Source: Bacteroidota bacterium (lineage in GTDB: Bacteria; Bacteroidota; Bacteroidia; Chitinophagales; Saprospiraceae). From it: a DNA stretch of 64,000 nt. This document shows positions 44,090 through 53,463 of this stretch, piece after piece. The notes below the pieces were generated by a model. It was not told the DNA's origin. It saw only the letters and a program-made list of their open reading frames with translations, and did not search any database. The stretch lies in NCBI GenBank assembly GCA_003045895.1, contig PZPC01000001.1, forward strand, positions 163,733 to 227,732. The letters are read 5' to 3'. Made by a program: the position numbers and the translations under genes. Within the stretch, counting starts at the first letter, position 1, and the number at the start of each line of letters is the position of its first letter.

Positions 44090-44569
44090 ATGTTTGAATG
44101 TGTGGTAAAAAGTCCGGCAGAAACGGCCCGGCTGGCAGCCCTTCTAGGTGCTGTATTGCGCCCCGGCGATGTGGTTATTTTACAAGGCGACTTAGCAGCG
44201 GGGAAAACGTACCTGGTGCAGGCGCTGGCGCAGGCCTTGGGGTCGGCGGATTATACCTCTAGCCCAACCTATACGATCGCTAATTTTTACCGTTATCCGG
44301 CCGGCCGGCTGCTCCACATTGACGCTTACCGGATCGGAAGCAGGGCCGAATTTCGCGACCTGGGCCTGGACGAGTATTTTGAGGAGGTGGTCACCTTGAT
44401 CGAATGGGGTGGAAAGGTAGCAGAAGACTTCGAGGACTACCTGACGGTTGAATTTGAATTTATACCCGATCAGGACGGGTTTCGGTTGCTCCGTTTTAGT
44501 GCGGAGGGGGATCGCTGGACGCTTGCCCTGGACGAATTACGCGATCATTTAGCAGTATTTATACCATGA
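44090..44569 (+). CDS. tsaE: TsaE, ATPase of the tRNA t6A synthesis complex
   Basis: P-loop ATPase that supports TsaB-TsaD in making N6-threonylcarbamoyl-adenosine in ANN-decoding tRNAs. The 159-residue product has the Walker A motif GDLAAGKTYL (about 37-46), SPTYTIANFY and LHIDAYRI (Walker B region), and VTLIEWGGK. The ATG at 44090, preceded by AGGAAAGG, is preferred over an upstream frame at 43994. Its stop overlaps the tsaB start by 4 bp. Confidence 0.95.
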   Translation: MFECVVKSPAETARLAALLGAVLRPGDVVILQGDLAAGKTYLVQALAQALGSADYTSSPTYTIANFYRYPAGRLLHIDAYRIGSRAEFRDLGLDEYFEEVVTLIEWGGKVAEDFEDYLTVEFEFIPDQDGFRLLRFSAEGDRWTLALDELRDHLAVFIP

Positions 44570-45222
44570 GTTTAATTCTTTGTATCGAAACATCGGTTAC
44601 GCCCTACGGCGTAGTATTGGTCAGCGAAGGTGAAGTTGTCTTCAATTCCCTGACGGCAGCGGTAGTCAACCAGGATAAGGACGTAGCCACCATTGTACAC
44701 GCGGCATTCCAGGCGGCAGGACAAAAGCCGGGCGCTTTGACAAAAATTGCCATCAACCGCGGCCCTGGTGGTACGAGTTCGATCCGGACGGGCGTTGCTT
44801 TCGCCAACAGTTTGGCCTACAGCCTGCGCATTCCGGTGGTGGGCTTCAATACGTTTGAATTGCTGGGTATAGCGGGTTGGCAACAATTTCACTGCCCGGT
44901 TATCAGTACCGTCAAATCCATCAAAGGCAATGCTTACGTGGGGCTGTTCGCAGCCGGTGAAATTGCCGCTACCCAATACGGGCCGCTGGCTGCTGTGGTG
45001 CAGGAAATGACGGCAAATTTGCCGGAATTTGCCGTTGCAGGGGCTCACCGGGAAGCCATTCAGAACATGTTCCCCGGACGCACCGTTCATGATACCGGAC
45101 AGAAATTTGGGCTGGCCACCGCGATGCTGGATCTGCCCGATCTGCTCGCCACCCGGGGCCTGCTGTACCCGGCTTTTATCCGGCCCATTACGGAAGAATC
45201 CAGTTTATTTTTTGCCGAATAA
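44566..45222 (+). CDS. tsaB: TsaB, scaffold subunit for t6A synthesis
   Basis: Inactive ASKHA-fold paralogue of TsaD that forms the TsaB-TsaD heterodimer. The 218-residue protein begins LILCIETSVTPYGVVLV and has the family sequence INRGPGGTSSIRTGVAFANSLAY (the equivalent of GPGSFTGxR). Length matches the family. It overlaps tsaE by 4 bp and precedes tsaC by 10 bp. Confidence 0.93.
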   Translation: MSLILCIETSVTPYGVVLVSEGEVVFNSLTAAVVNQDKDVATIVHAAFQAAGQKPGALTKIAINRGPGGTSSIRTGVAFANSLAYSLRIPVVGFNTFELLGIAGWQQFHCPVISTVKSIKGNAYVGLFAAGEIAATQYGPLAAVVQEMTANLPEFAVAGAHREAIQNMFPGRTVHDTGQKFGLATAMLDLPDLLATRGLLYPAFIRPITEESSLFFAE

Positions 45223-45232
45223 TCCATCACCG

Positions 45233-45835
45233 ATGAACGAACCAGTAATTATCAGAAAAATTGTCGAATGCCTTCAGCAGGGTGGGGTCGTGCTACTTCC
45301 TACCGATACGGTTTACGGTTTGGCGGTAAGCCCCGATTTCCCGGCTGGCGTAGACCAGCTTTACGATCTCAAGCAACGGCCCCGATCAATGCACCTACCC
45401 ATTATGGTGGCAGACGTTGCGGCGATGGAGTCGCTCGGGGTTGCGATCAATGAGCGGGCGCGAAAACTACTGGCATCGGATTTTGTGCCCGGCGCCCTGA
45501 CCATCGCCATCGGATTCGCCAAAGCCCCCCTGGTGCCCTGGCTGACCGGTCGGGAAGAGGTTGCCATCCGTATTCCTGATGACGAGCAACTGCTCGCTGT
45601 CCTGCGCCAAACCGGTCCTTTGCTCGTGACCAGTGCCAATGCGTCCGGTTATCCGGAAACGCCCGCGGAGGTTGCTGATATACTGGTGCAACTGAACGGC
45701 CAACCTGATCTCGTGATCGATGGTGGTCCCATCAAGACCATCCCATCTACCCTGGTGAACTGCCGCCTCGATCCTCCCGTAGTGGAGCGCGAAGGGGTCA
45801 TCACCCAGGGGGAACTGGCACCGTACCTCCTTTAA
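45233..45835 (+). CDS. tsaC: TsaC/Sua5-family threonylcarbamoyl-AMP synthase
   Basis: Makes threonylcarbamoyl-AMP from threonine, bicarbonate and ATP. The 200-residue YrdC-fold protein has GGVVLLPTDTVYGLAVSP, the KQRP motif (YDLKQRPRSMHLPIMV), VPGALTIA, VAIRIPDD and SANASGYPE. The start ATG at 45233 is used; an upstream in-frame extension would lie inside tsaB. The C-terminal Sua5 extension is absent, so this is the short TsaC type. YciO-like assignment is less likely given the neighbours. Confidence 0.93.
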   Translation: MNEPVIIRKIVECLQQGGVVLLPTDTVYGLAVSPDFPAGVDQLYDLKQRPRSMHLPIMVADVAAMESLGVAINERARKLLASDFVPGALTIAIGFAKAPLVPWLTGREEVAIRIPDDEQLLAVLRQTGPLLVTSANASGYPETPAEVADILVQLNGQPDLVIDGGPIKTIPSTLVNCRLDPPVVEREGVITQGELAPYLL

Positions 45836-45856
45836 TCCGAACTTAGCTGCTTAATT

Positions 45857-46849
45857 ATGAAAAAATATATCCTGGGCATTGAATCCTCTTGCGACGACAC
45901 GGCAGTGGCTGTCGTGACCGAAGCCGGCGAAGTTAAGTCTTCGGTCATCGCTTCCCAGACCGATCTGCACGCTCAATTTGGGGGGGTATTCCCTGAATTT
46001 GCCGGACGTGCACACGTCGCGGCCATTTTACCAACCATTGAGCGGGCGATGCAGGAAGCAGGCATCACCCCCGCGGACCTGGAAGCCATCGGTGTAACCC
46101 GTGGTCCGGGATTAATCGGGTCTTTGTTGGTGGGTTTAAGCACGGCTTCCGGCCTGGGGCTGGGCTGGGGCGTTCCCGTCATTGGAGTCAATCACCTGCG
46201 GGGGCATCTCCGCAGCGCTGACCTGGAAGAAACACGGGTGAGCTACCCTGCTATTATTTTATTGGTTTCCGGTGGGCATACCTTTTTAGCCCACATGGAT
46301 AGCCCGGCGGAGATCCAGTTGCTGGGTTCTACGCGCGATGATTCCGTAGGGGAAGCCTACGATAAGGTGGGTAGAATGCTGGATTTGGGCTATCCTGGTG
46401 GTCCGGTGGTCGACCGAACCGCTAAGCTGGGCCAGGCCAATATCCCTTTTCCACGGCCCATGCTGCACAAGGGGTTGGAATTTTCTTTTTCCGGACTCAA
46501 ATCGGCGGTAGCCCGCTACCTGGATGCGACCGAAAACCCGGTGGTGGAAGACGTGGCGGCCTCCTTTGTCGAAGCAGCCATGGACATCCTGCTCACCAAG
46601 TGCCGAAAAGCACTGCAACAGTATCCCGTCCGATCTTTAGTCGTGGTAGGCGGCGTAGCGGCCAGTCCTCAACTGCGGGCGCAAGCCGGCGAGCTGTGCG
46701 ATGAAATGGGGGTGACCTTGTGCCTGCCTCCGCTGCGCTGGTCGACGGACAATGCCGCGATGATCGCCCTGGCTACCTGGGATTACCTGCACCTGGACAA
46801 GGCGCCCGAGCCGTTACCTGCTTTACAATTGGCGATAGGTGATTTTTAA
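45857..46849 (+). CDS. tsaD: TsaD, tRNA t6A37 threonylcarbamoyltransferase
   Basis: Catalytic ASKHA-fold subunit that transfers the threonylcarbamoyl group to A37. The 330-residue protein begins YILGIESSCDDTAVAVV and has the metal-binding motif region GRAHVAAILP, GVNHLRGHL, LVSGGHTFL, YDKVGRMLDLGYPGGP and the phosphate-loop segment VVVGGVAAS. Length is normal. It completes the tsaE-B-C-D set. Confidence 0.97.
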   Translation: MKKYILGIESSCDDTAVAVVTEAGEVKSSVIASQTDLHAQFGGVFPEFAGRAHVAAILPTIERAMQEAGITPADLEAIGVTRGPGLIGSLLVGLSTASGLGLGWGVPVIGVNHLRGHLRSADLEETRVSYPAIILLVSGGHTFLAHMDSPAEIQLLGSTRDDSVGEAYDKVGRMLDLGYPGGPVVDRTAKLGQANIPFPRPMLHKGLEFSFSGLKSAVARYLDATENPVVEDVAASFVEAAMDILLTKCRKALQQYPVRSLVVVGGVAASPQLRAQAGELCDEMGVTLCLPPLRWSTDNAAMIALATWDYLHLDKAPEPLPALQLAIGDF

Positions 46850-46948
46850 ATCAGCAATTTAGCCCCAGCGCAGTAACTTTTTTCAAATCATCCGTCTAAG
46901 AGAAAATAGTACTACTATTAATAATATAATAATATCGCAAGTTCCGCT

Positions 46949-46956
46949 TACTTTTG
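46949..46956 (+). promoter_or_regulatory. Possible -7 promoter element
   Basis: TACTTTTG matches TAnnTTTG but lies 129 bp before the lipoprotein gene and lacks a TTG partner. Confidence 0.3.
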
Positions 46957-47084
46957 GTGTCGTGTTTAAGTAATCAGTGCGCCGCAGCACCAATGCGTTC
47001 GGGGAGTTGTTTTCGTTTGGGTTTATACTACACTCAACCTGGTAGGAAAAAAGACGCACTTGCCGGTTGTAAATTTTAACTACC

Positions 47085-47465
47085 ATGAAGCTTTTATTAG
47101 CCACCTTGAAAACGGGTTTGTTGTTGGGGATTTTTGTTTGCGCTGCTTGTAGCTCCAATAATGAGGAGCAGGAAGCAGCCCTGCTGGGGCGTTGGGAAAT
47201 CCAGGAAGCCTTTCGGTCGGGAGAAGTTACGACGACTTTGGCGGGGATGTTTTTCGAGTTTGAACCAGACGGTCAACTGCTCACCAACATCGCGGGATCG
47301 GATGAGAATTATGCCTACGAGTTGGATGGTGATCACATTCTTCAGCGGGAAGGTACCATTGAAGCGGATTACGCGATCGAAGAGCTAGCCGATAATCGAT
47401 TGGTCCTGACGACTAATCTGGGAAACAAACCCTTCCGGATCGTACTCAAAAAGAAGATGGAATAA
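47085..47465 (+). CDS. Lipocalin-like lipoprotein
   Basis: 126-residue lipoprotein. The signal peptide ends in a lipobox VCAAC. The mature part has GRWEIQEAF, a strand-rich pattern with MFFEFEPDGQLLTN, then YELDGDHILQREGTIEADYAIEELADNRLVLTT. This is the layout of Bacteroidota lipocalin-like (DUF-type) domains. Probably membrane-anchored in the periplasm or outer membrane. Ligand unknown. Confidence 0.75.
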   Translation: MKLLLATLKTGLLLGIFVCAACSSNNEEQEAALLGRWEIQEAFRSGEVTTTLAGMFFEFEPDGQLLTNIAGSDENYAYELDGDHILQREGTIEADYAIEELADNRLVLTTNLGNKPFRIVLKKKME

Positions 47466-47566
47466 GCCCGCCAGAAACCTGGAAGTATCAGCTTCCTGAC
47501 GATTGCCATAGAAAATGCCATGGGCGAAGGGAAAAAACCTTATCTTAGTAAGCAAAACCGCGAACC

Positions 47567-49015
47567 ATGAAACGTTTACTTTCCCTGTGGCTGGTAATAG
47601 GGTGTGTCTCTTCGACAATGGCGCTTGATGCCAGTTTGTCGTTTGCCCGTTTTGCTTCTCCGCAGGGTGATTACGTAGAGCTGTATCTACACGTTGCCGG
47701 TAAATCCCTTTCCCCCTTTGTTCAGACCGATTCAACCGTTCAGGGAGCAGTAGATATATTAGTGCTTTTCGAGCAAGGTGAAACCGTCGTGAAATACGAT
47801 AAATTTCGGCTCAATAGTCCGCTGGGAGCAGCGCTGGTCGATTTTGTTGACCTCAAGCGTTATGCGCTACCCAACGGGGAGTACCAGCTCATAGTACAAC
47901 TCAATGATGCTGCCGATACCAGCCAGGTACGTAAATACCGGGCAACCATCAAAATGGATTTTGACGGCGAATCCCTGGGGCAATCAGATATTCAACTGTT
48001 GGCCGCCGTTGGGCCTGCCTACGCGGAGGGGCCAATGGTAAAAAGTGGGCTCCTGATGGAACCACTACCCTTTAGTTACTACGGCCGAGGGGCGAACGTA
48101 CTAACTTTCTACCACGAAGTCTATCACAGTGATCAGTACATTGGAGAACCCTTTACGTTGAGTTATCGGATTGAAAAACTGGAAAATGACGTAGGAAAAA
48201 CCCAGCTCATTGCCCACAAGCGATTAGAACCAGCAGCTGTTAACCCCGTGGTGGTAAAAATGGATATTACCCAACTCGTTTCCGGCAATTACCAGCTGGT
48301 GGTGGATGTGCGGGATCGGGAAAGAACCTTGCTCAGTTCGCGCGCTATTGTTTTTCAGCGCAGCAACCCCCTCATGGACGCACAAAAACTGGAGGAAGCA
48401 ATGGCCGGTATCAATCTGTCGGAAGAGTTTGTGCAAGATTTGAGCAAAGAAGAATTGTCCTATAGTTTGCGGGCTATTGCATCTTTGTTGCCCCCGCAAG
48501 ATGTGGAATTGGTAGATATCTTGTTACGCACCGACAGCATTCAGGCACAGCGCGCCTACCTGTACAGCTTCTGGTTGCGCGAAAACCGGGTAGACCCGCA
48601 ACAAACTTATACTGCTTTTATGGAAGTAGCCCACGCAGTGGATGATATGTTCCAATCCGGCTTTCGCCACGGATTCGAGACGGATCGGGGTTACGTCTAC
48701 ATCAAGTACGGCCGTCCTTCCGATATGATTCGCAATGAGGGAGAACCTTCCGCGCCACCGTACGAAATATGGTCTTACAATGAAATTGTGGCGACCCGCC
48801 AGAATAATGTGCGCTTTATTTTTTACAACCCTTCGCTCGCTGCCGACGATTTTGTCCTGTTGCATTCGGATGTGATTGGAGAACGACAAAATCCGCAGTG
48901 GCAATTGGAATTATACCGGGATTCGCCAACGGAACACCCGGACGATTTTATCAGCGGCCAGGAAGTGCCCGGTAATATCGGCCGACGGGCCAAAAAATTA
49001 CTGACCGACTATTAA
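47567..49015 (+). CDS. GWxTD domain-containing exported protein
   Basis: 482 residues with a signal peptide (about 1-20). The C-terminal domain (about 330-480) is the GWxTD domain of Bacteroidota and relatives. It is recognised by GFETDRGYVYIKYGRPSDM and YEIWSYNEI, here with Phe instead of Trp in the name motif. The N-terminal part (about 20-270) is beta-rich. Function of the family is unknown. It is convergent with the ACP-like gene. Confidence 0.85.
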   Translation: MKRLLSLWLVIGCVSSTMALDASLSFARFASPQGDYVELYLHVAGKSLSPFVQTDSTVQGAVDILVLFEQGETVVKYDKFRLNSPLGAALVDFVDLKRYALPNGEYQLIVQLNDAADTSQVRKYRATIKMDFDGESLGQSDIQLLAAVGPAYAEGPMVKSGLLMEPLPFSYYGRGANVLTFYHEVYHSDQYIGEPFTLSYRIEKLENDVGKTQLIAHKRLEPAAVNPVVVKMDITQLVSGNYQLVVDVRDRERTLLSSRAIVFQRSNPLMDAQKLEEAMAGINLSEEFVQDLSKEELSYSLRAIASLLPPQDVELVDILLRTDSIQAQRAYLYSFWLRENRVDPQQTYTAFMEVAHAVDDMFQSGFRHGFETDRGYVYIKYGRPSDMIRNEGEPSAPPYEIWSYNEIVATRQNNVRFIFYNPSLAADDFVLLHSDVIGERQNPQWQLELYRDSPTEHPDDFISGQEVPGNIGRRAKKLLTDY

Positions 49016-49027
49016 ATTTAGGGTAGG

Positions 49028-49288
49028 TTAATTACTGGAGAAACAACGCGTGACATCAGCAATGGTCTCAATACTGGCTACCTGTTCGGGGGTGAGGTAT
49101 ACATCAAGGTGGTTTTCCAGTGCGGCAATTAGGAGCATCATGTCCAAATCATCTAAATGCAGATCATCTACAAAGTGGGTGTAGGGTAGTAGGCGCTGCG
49201 GAGCAATATTCAGGGTCCAGCTGATGGTATTGACAATTTGGTCTTGAAGGGGGCGTTTGATGGCAATCGCCTGGTTTTTCATGGTCAT
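49028..49288 (-). CDS. Acyl-carrier-protein-like protein lacking the phosphopantetheine serine
   Basis: 86-residue acidic protein with the four-helix ACP pattern: VNTISWTLNIAPQRLLPYTHFVDDL..., then LLIAALENHLDVYLTPEQVASIETIADV. Where a normal ACP has D-S-L-D, this one has DDLD (residues 46-49), so Asp47 replaces the serine that carries 4'-phosphopantetheine. It therefore should not be a standard acyl carrier. It may be a structural or regulatory ACP homologue. No fatty-acid synthesis genes lie nearby. Starts at 49288 or 49282 are both ATG. Confidence 0.85.
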   Translation of the reverse strand: MTMKNQAIAIKRPLQDQIVNTISWTLNIAPQRLLPYTHFVDDLHLDDLDMMLLIAALENHLDVYLTPEQVASIETIADVTRCFSSN

Positions 49289-49554
49289 ATTCTATATGAG
49301 TTGTCCGGTAAATGTTGCGCTGGGTAGATTGGAATCTTACTGTGATAGTTGCTGATTCGTCCTACAACCAAGGGTGGCATTTGTGGGTGTTCTATTTAAA
49401 ATGCGAATTTTCGCTAAAATGTCCTTCTAAAACGATGCAGGCCAGCAATAGGTTGCCTGATGGTTAAAAATTAAAAAAAAAAAGAACGCGCAAAAGATGC
49501 TTTATTAATCAGTTGCTGATTTTGGTAGAATCCCTCTATTGACAGCCTGTTTTT
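49289..49554. other. Intergenic region, no gene seen
   Basis: AT-rich space between the divergent ACP-like and PAP2 genes. The right end leads into the PAP2 promoter. Confidence 0.5.
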
Positions 49555-49587
49555 TTGAGTGATCTGGCATATTTAGCCTTATCTTTG
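49555..49587 (+). promoter_or_regulatory. Bacteroidota-type promoter of the PAP2/haloperoxidase gene
   Basis: TTG (49555-49557), a 22-bp spacer and TATCTTTG (49580-49587). The start codon at 49626 lies 38 bp downstream. Confidence 0.7.
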
Positions 49588-49625
49588 TATAATTAATTGT
49601 TTTACTTATCAAGTTGATTGATCTT

Positions 49626-50954
49626 ATGCGAATGACTAAATGGCTCGCTTTTCTATTGCTCCCGATGATTTTTGTGGCCTGTGAGGAGGAAAATCCTAAC
49701 TTTCAGCAGGAGGCTGCCAATCCAGCCTATCTGCGACAGTGTGTGGATCGGCTGACCGATGTTATTGTTCACGATATCTTTTCTCCGCCAGTAGCCAGCA
49801 GGATATATGCCTATGCCAGCATTTCGGCTTATGAAGCGCTGGTTCCCGGAGCCCCCCAATACCAATCCCTGGCAGGGCAATTAACCGATCTGGAACCCTT
49901 GCCTGCACCCCTGCCAGATGCGGTTTATTGCTACCCCCTGGCAGCGGTAACGGCCTACCTGAAGGTGGGCAAAGCACTCATTTTTTCGGAAGACAGTATC
50001 AGCGTTTTCCAGGACAAGATGCGCCAGGAATTTGCCGCCATTCATATGCCCAAAGACGTAGAAGAACGTTCGGTGGCTTATGGTGAAGCTATTGCCGATG
50101 CCATCCTGGCCTGGAGCAGTAAGGATAACTACAAACAAACCCGCACCTTTCCGAAGTATTCCATCACGGATAATCCGGCTGAATGGCAACCCACGCCACC
50201 TTCCTATATGGATGGCATTGAGCCCTCCTGGAATAAAATAAGACCCTTTGTACTGGACTCTGCCCAGCAGTTTATTCCCTTGCCTCCCACGCCTTTCAGC
50301 CCGGAAAAAGACAGCGAATTCTACCAGGACGTCCTGGATGTTTATGGCGTATTGGCTGAAAACAGGGAAGAAAAGGTGGCTATTGCTGAATTTTGGGATT
50401 GTAACCCCTACGTGAGCCACACCACTGGCCACGTGATGTTTGCCACCAAAAAGATAACGCCGGGCGGGCACTGGATGGGTATTGCCGGGCAGGCAGCTAC
50501 CAAGGCCAAGGCCGACATCACGAAAACAGCCGCCACCTACGCCCTCACCAGTATTGCCCTGGCCGATGGGTTCATCAGCTGCTGGGACGAAAAATACCGG
50601 TCGCGCCTCCTGCGCCCGGAGACCTTCATCAATCGGTACCTCGACGAAAACTGGCAACCCTTATTGCAAACGCCGCCGTTCCCGGAATACACCAGCGGAC
50701 ACAGTGTGATCAGCCGCGCGGCAGCCATCGCATTAACCAGTTTATACGGTGACAACTTTGCCTTTGCCGATAGCGTAGAGGTCGCTTATGGCCTGCCGGT
50801 ACGATCTTTCAATAGCTTCCTGGAAGCCAGCTCGGAGGCCGCGGTCTCGCGTTTGTACGGTGGTATCCACTACCGCCCTGCCTGTGACAACGGCGTCGCT
50901 CAGGGAGAGCAGGTGGGCAAATACGTAGTGGCCCAGGTAGCCTTAACCCATTAA
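49626..50954 (+). CDS. Vanadium-dependent haloperoxidase/PAP2-type phosphatase lipoprotein
   Basis: About 442 residues. A lipoprotein signal has a lipobox cysteine in MIFVAC. The C-terminal PAP2 active-site motifs are complete: KYRSRLLRP (KxxxxxxRP), YTSGHSV (PSGH variant with Thr) and SRLYGGIHYRPACD (SRxxxGxHxxxD). These residues bind phosphate or vanadate in acid phosphatases and vanadium haloperoxidases. The long N-terminal helical part fits the haloperoxidase-like family. Which activity it has cannot be told from sequence. ATG starts at 49626 or 49632. Confidence 0.9.
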   Translation: MRMTKWLAFLLLPMIFVACEEENPNFQQEAANPAYLRQCVDRLTDVIVHDIFSPPVASRIYAYASISAYEALVPGAPQYQSLAGQLTDLEPLPAPLPDAVYCYPLAAVTAYLKVGKALIFSEDSISVFQDKMRQEFAAIHMPKDVEERSVAYGEAIADAILAWSSKDNYKQTRTFPKYSITDNPAEWQPTPPSYMDGIEPSWNKIRPFVLDSAQQFIPLPPTPFSPEKDSEFYQDVLDVYGVLAENREEKVAIAEFWDCNPYVSHTTGHVMFATKKITPGGHWMGIAGQAATKAKADITKTAATYALTSIALADGFISCWDEKYRSRLLRPETFINRYLDENWQPLLQTPPFPEYTSGHSVISRAAAIALTSLYGDNFAFADSVEVAYGLPVRSFNSFLEASSEAAVSRLYGGIHYRPACDNGVAQGEQVGKYVVAQVALTH

Positions 50955-50974
50955 TTTCGACTTAAGCTGTTCCG

Positions 50975-51280
50975 ATGAGCAAACCATTCCCCAAGGAAGT
51001 CACCTTTCTCGCTAAACTGGTCGGGCCGGAGGCTTTTCTGGTGCAATTGGTCGGGTACCTCTTGTTATGGTTGTGGAATGACTACCTGGCCACCATCCTC
51101 AGTCTGGTGTTAGGCGGCATCTCCCTCGCGGTTTTTCTGGTCGCCAAACTCGTGGAGTTGGTGGAAAGCTCACGGGTGCCGGGCATCTACTACCGGTTCA
51201 TGGTCATCTGTTTTACTGCTCCGTTGGTAGGCGCCCTTTTGGGCGTCTTTCTGCGCGATGGTTTGAGCTGGTTGAAGTAA
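50975..51280 (+). CDS. Small integral membrane protein, unknown function
   Basis: 101 residues with three hydrophobic segments (about 16-33, 36-56, 73-93), no recognised family. It lies 20 bp after the PAP2 gene and is probably co-transcribed. Confidence 0.7.
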   Translation: MSKPFPKEVTFLAKLVGPEAFLVQLVGYLLLWLWNDYLATILSLVLGGISLAVFLVAKLVELVESSRVPGIYYRFMVICFTAPLVGALLGVFLRDGLSWLK

Positions 51281-51344
51281 GACCCGATCGTGCGTTTTAC
51301 ACTGGGTCGTAGGAACGGGTAAGTGTCCATACATTTTGATCTCA

Positions 51345-52364
51345 CTATTTCCGGTTTTCTACTGTCCCGTCGATGTGACGGGCAAAGCGGCCCTGCTCGC
51401 GGGCGTGTACCGGCGCGGCATTTTCCCAGGGCCAACCGCCAAACTGGGTGCGGTGATAATCTTGCATGGCTTCCATGATCTCGGCCTGGGAATTCATCAC
51501 AAAGGGACCGTGTTGCACCACGGGCTCGTTAATGGGGCGTCCTTGCAACAGCAGCAGGGAGCTGGCCTGGGCGCCATTCTTGATGATCGTTTGCTGGTCG
51601 GCGTTCAAATCCACGCAGCTATCCAAAGGAATGTTCGTGCCGGCTACGGAAAGTTGGTCACCCGCGTAGAAATACAAGGATCGGTTGGTTTCCGCCGCTG
51701 CGAGGGGGAGGGTCCACTCGGCGTGGGGTGCCAACTGGATGGTATAAATGGCCACTTCGTTAGCCGGATCAGCGGCCCAGGAGTTGGGCGTAGGAGCAGG
51801 GGCCTGGACATCCCCAATTTGGCCAGCCGTCAGTTCAATGGCAATGGCGTGGCCGGCGCTGTCTGTCAGCTTGATTTTGGGAATGGTTTCGCTCCACAGC
51901 ATGCGGAAGTGCGGCGCTACCATCTTGTTGGCCTGCGGCAGATTGAGCCACAGCTGGAACAGTTCCAGCGGATTCTTCTCTTCCTGGTTGAGCAAGGGGA
52001 ACATCTCGGCGTGTTGCAAGCCTTTGCCCGAGGTAAGCCACTGCACGTCGCCGTGTCCGAAGCGGGCCATGGCTCCCAACGAATCGGAGTGGTCTACCAG
52101 CCCCTTGCGCACAATCGTTACGGTCTCGAACCCCCGGTGCGGGTGCGCCGGAAAGCCGGGAACCTGCCGGCCGTGGTACATCCGCCAGCCATCTTTGATC
52201 ACAAAATCCTGCCCCAGGTTGCGGCCGGCTAGCGAGGCATCGGGGCCCATAGCAGCATTGCCGCGCGGATAATCATCGGCGTGGTAGACACAAAAAAGAA
52301 AGGGATCCTGGGTCTTCCAGGGGAATCCTAAAGGGCTGATGCTGCGAATGGCAAGGCTGCTCAT
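51345..52364 (-). CDS. Pirin-family bicupin protein
   Basis: 339-residue cytoplasmic protein. The N-terminal cupin has the pirin metal-site sequence [14 protein letters not shown], then [29 protein letters not shown], giving the His/His/His/Glu ligands. A degenerate C-terminal cupin follows. Bacterial pirins include quercetin dioxygenases and redox-linked regulators; the true role here is unknown. It is in the same orientation as fbp, about 95 bp downstream of it. Confidence 0.92.
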   Translation of the reverse strand: MSSLAIRSISPLGFPWKTQDPFLFCVYHADDYPRGNAAMGPDASLAGRNLGQDFVIKDGWRMYHGRQVPGFPAHPHRGFETVTIVRKGLVDHSDSLGAMARFGHGDVQWLTSGKGLQHAEMFPLLNQEEKNPLELFQLWLNLPQANKMVAPHFRMLWSETIPKIKLTDSAGHAIAIELTAGQIGDVQAPAPTPNSWAADPANEVAIYTIQLAPHAEWTLPLAAAETNRSLYFYAGDQLSVAGTNIPLDSCVDLNADQQTIIKNGAQASSLLLLQGRPINEPVVQHGPFVMNSQAEIMEAMQDYHRTQFGGWPWENAAPVHAREQGRFARHIDGTVENRK

Positions 52365-52458
52365 GGTACGGTTTTTTATACTTAATGATTTTTCGAGCCA
52401 TAAAGTTTATCTGCCGATCTTATAGCCACATTCAATGTCACGGAACACCAGCCTTATC

Positions 52459-53463
52459 CTAAAACCCGGGGGCACTGTAGCGGGCCACAAACTCCCGCAT
52501 TTCATCGACCATGGCTGGTGAGCCGATGGCAATGGATTCGCGTTGGTGCAGGTGGTGGACTTCAATGTCGAGGATGCGTTGGAGTTGGCAGGTGATGGCT
52601 TTGCCACCAGCTTGTTCTACAATATAGGACAAAGGATTGCATTCGTATACCATGCGCAATTTACCGTGGGGGTATTTGCGGGTATTGGGGTATAAAAAGA
52701 TGCCGCCCTGGAACAAGCTGCGGTGCACGTCGCTGACCATGCTGCCGATGTAGCGCAAGCGCAGGTTGAGGTCGGAGCAGTGGTCGATATAGCGGCGCAT
52801 TTCTACGTCGAACTTGAGGTAGTAGCCCTGGTTGACGGAGTAGTAATTGCCGCGATCGGGCATGCGGATGTCGCGGTGGCTGAGGCAGAATTCCCCGATG
52901 CTCGGATCCAGGGTGAAACCATTCACGCCCCGGCCGGTAGAGTAAACCAACATGGTAGACGTGCCGTAGAGCACGTAGCCCGCCGCTACCAGTTCGGTGC
53001 CTTTTTGCAGAAAATCTTCCTTTTGGCACGGCTGATCCAGGGGCGACACCCGGCGATAAATGCCGAAGATGGTACCCACCGATACGTTGACGTCAATATT
53101 GGAGGAACCGTCCAGCGGATCAAAGATAACCACGTACTTGGCTGCTTTTCCCGCAACGGGGATGAGGGGGATAAAATCCTCGTTTTCTTCGCTGGCAATA
53201 CCGGCACATTCACCGCTGTTGCGCAGGCACTCTATCAGTTTGTCATTGGCAAAGAGGTCGAGTTTCTGAACTTCATCACCAGTGGCATTTTCGGAGTCGG
53301 CCCGGCCCAGGATACCGATCAGGCCAGCTTTATTGACTTCCCGGTTGACAATTTTGGCGGCTACACCGATATCGCGCAGCAGACCGGTGAGTTCGCCCGA
53401 AGCATAGGCAAAATCTTTCTGGCGGTGAATGATGAATTCGTCAAGCGTAACAATACGGCTCAT
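52459..53463 (-). CDS. fbp: Fructose-1,6-bisphosphatase, class I
   Basis: Gluconeogenic phosphatase that converts fructose-1,6-bisphosphate to fructose-6-phosphate. The 334-residue protein (ATG at 53463, MSRIVTLDEF) has the metal/phosphate motif VIFDPLDGSSNIDVNVSVGTIFG and the C-terminal sequence KLRMVYECNPLSYIVEQAGGKA of class I FBPases. A frame beginning at 53514 adds 17 poorly supported residues and is rejected. Confidence 0.97.
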   Translation of the reverse strand: MSRIVTLDEFIIHRQKDFAYASGELTGLLRDIGVAAKIVNREVNKAGLIGILGRADSENATGDEVQKLDLFANDKLIECLRNSGECAGIASEENEDFIPLIPVAGKAAKYVVIFDPLDGSSNIDVNVSVGTIFGIYRRVSPLDQPCQKEDFLQKGTELVAAGYVLYGTSTMLVYSTGRGVNGFTLDPSIGEFCLSHRDIRMPDRGNYYSVNQGYYLKFDVEMRRYIDHCSDLNLRLRYIGSMVSDVHRSLFQGGIFLYPNTRKYPHGKLRMVYECNPLSYIVEQAGGKAITCQLQRILDIEVHHLHQRESIAIGSPAMVDEMREFVARYSAPGF

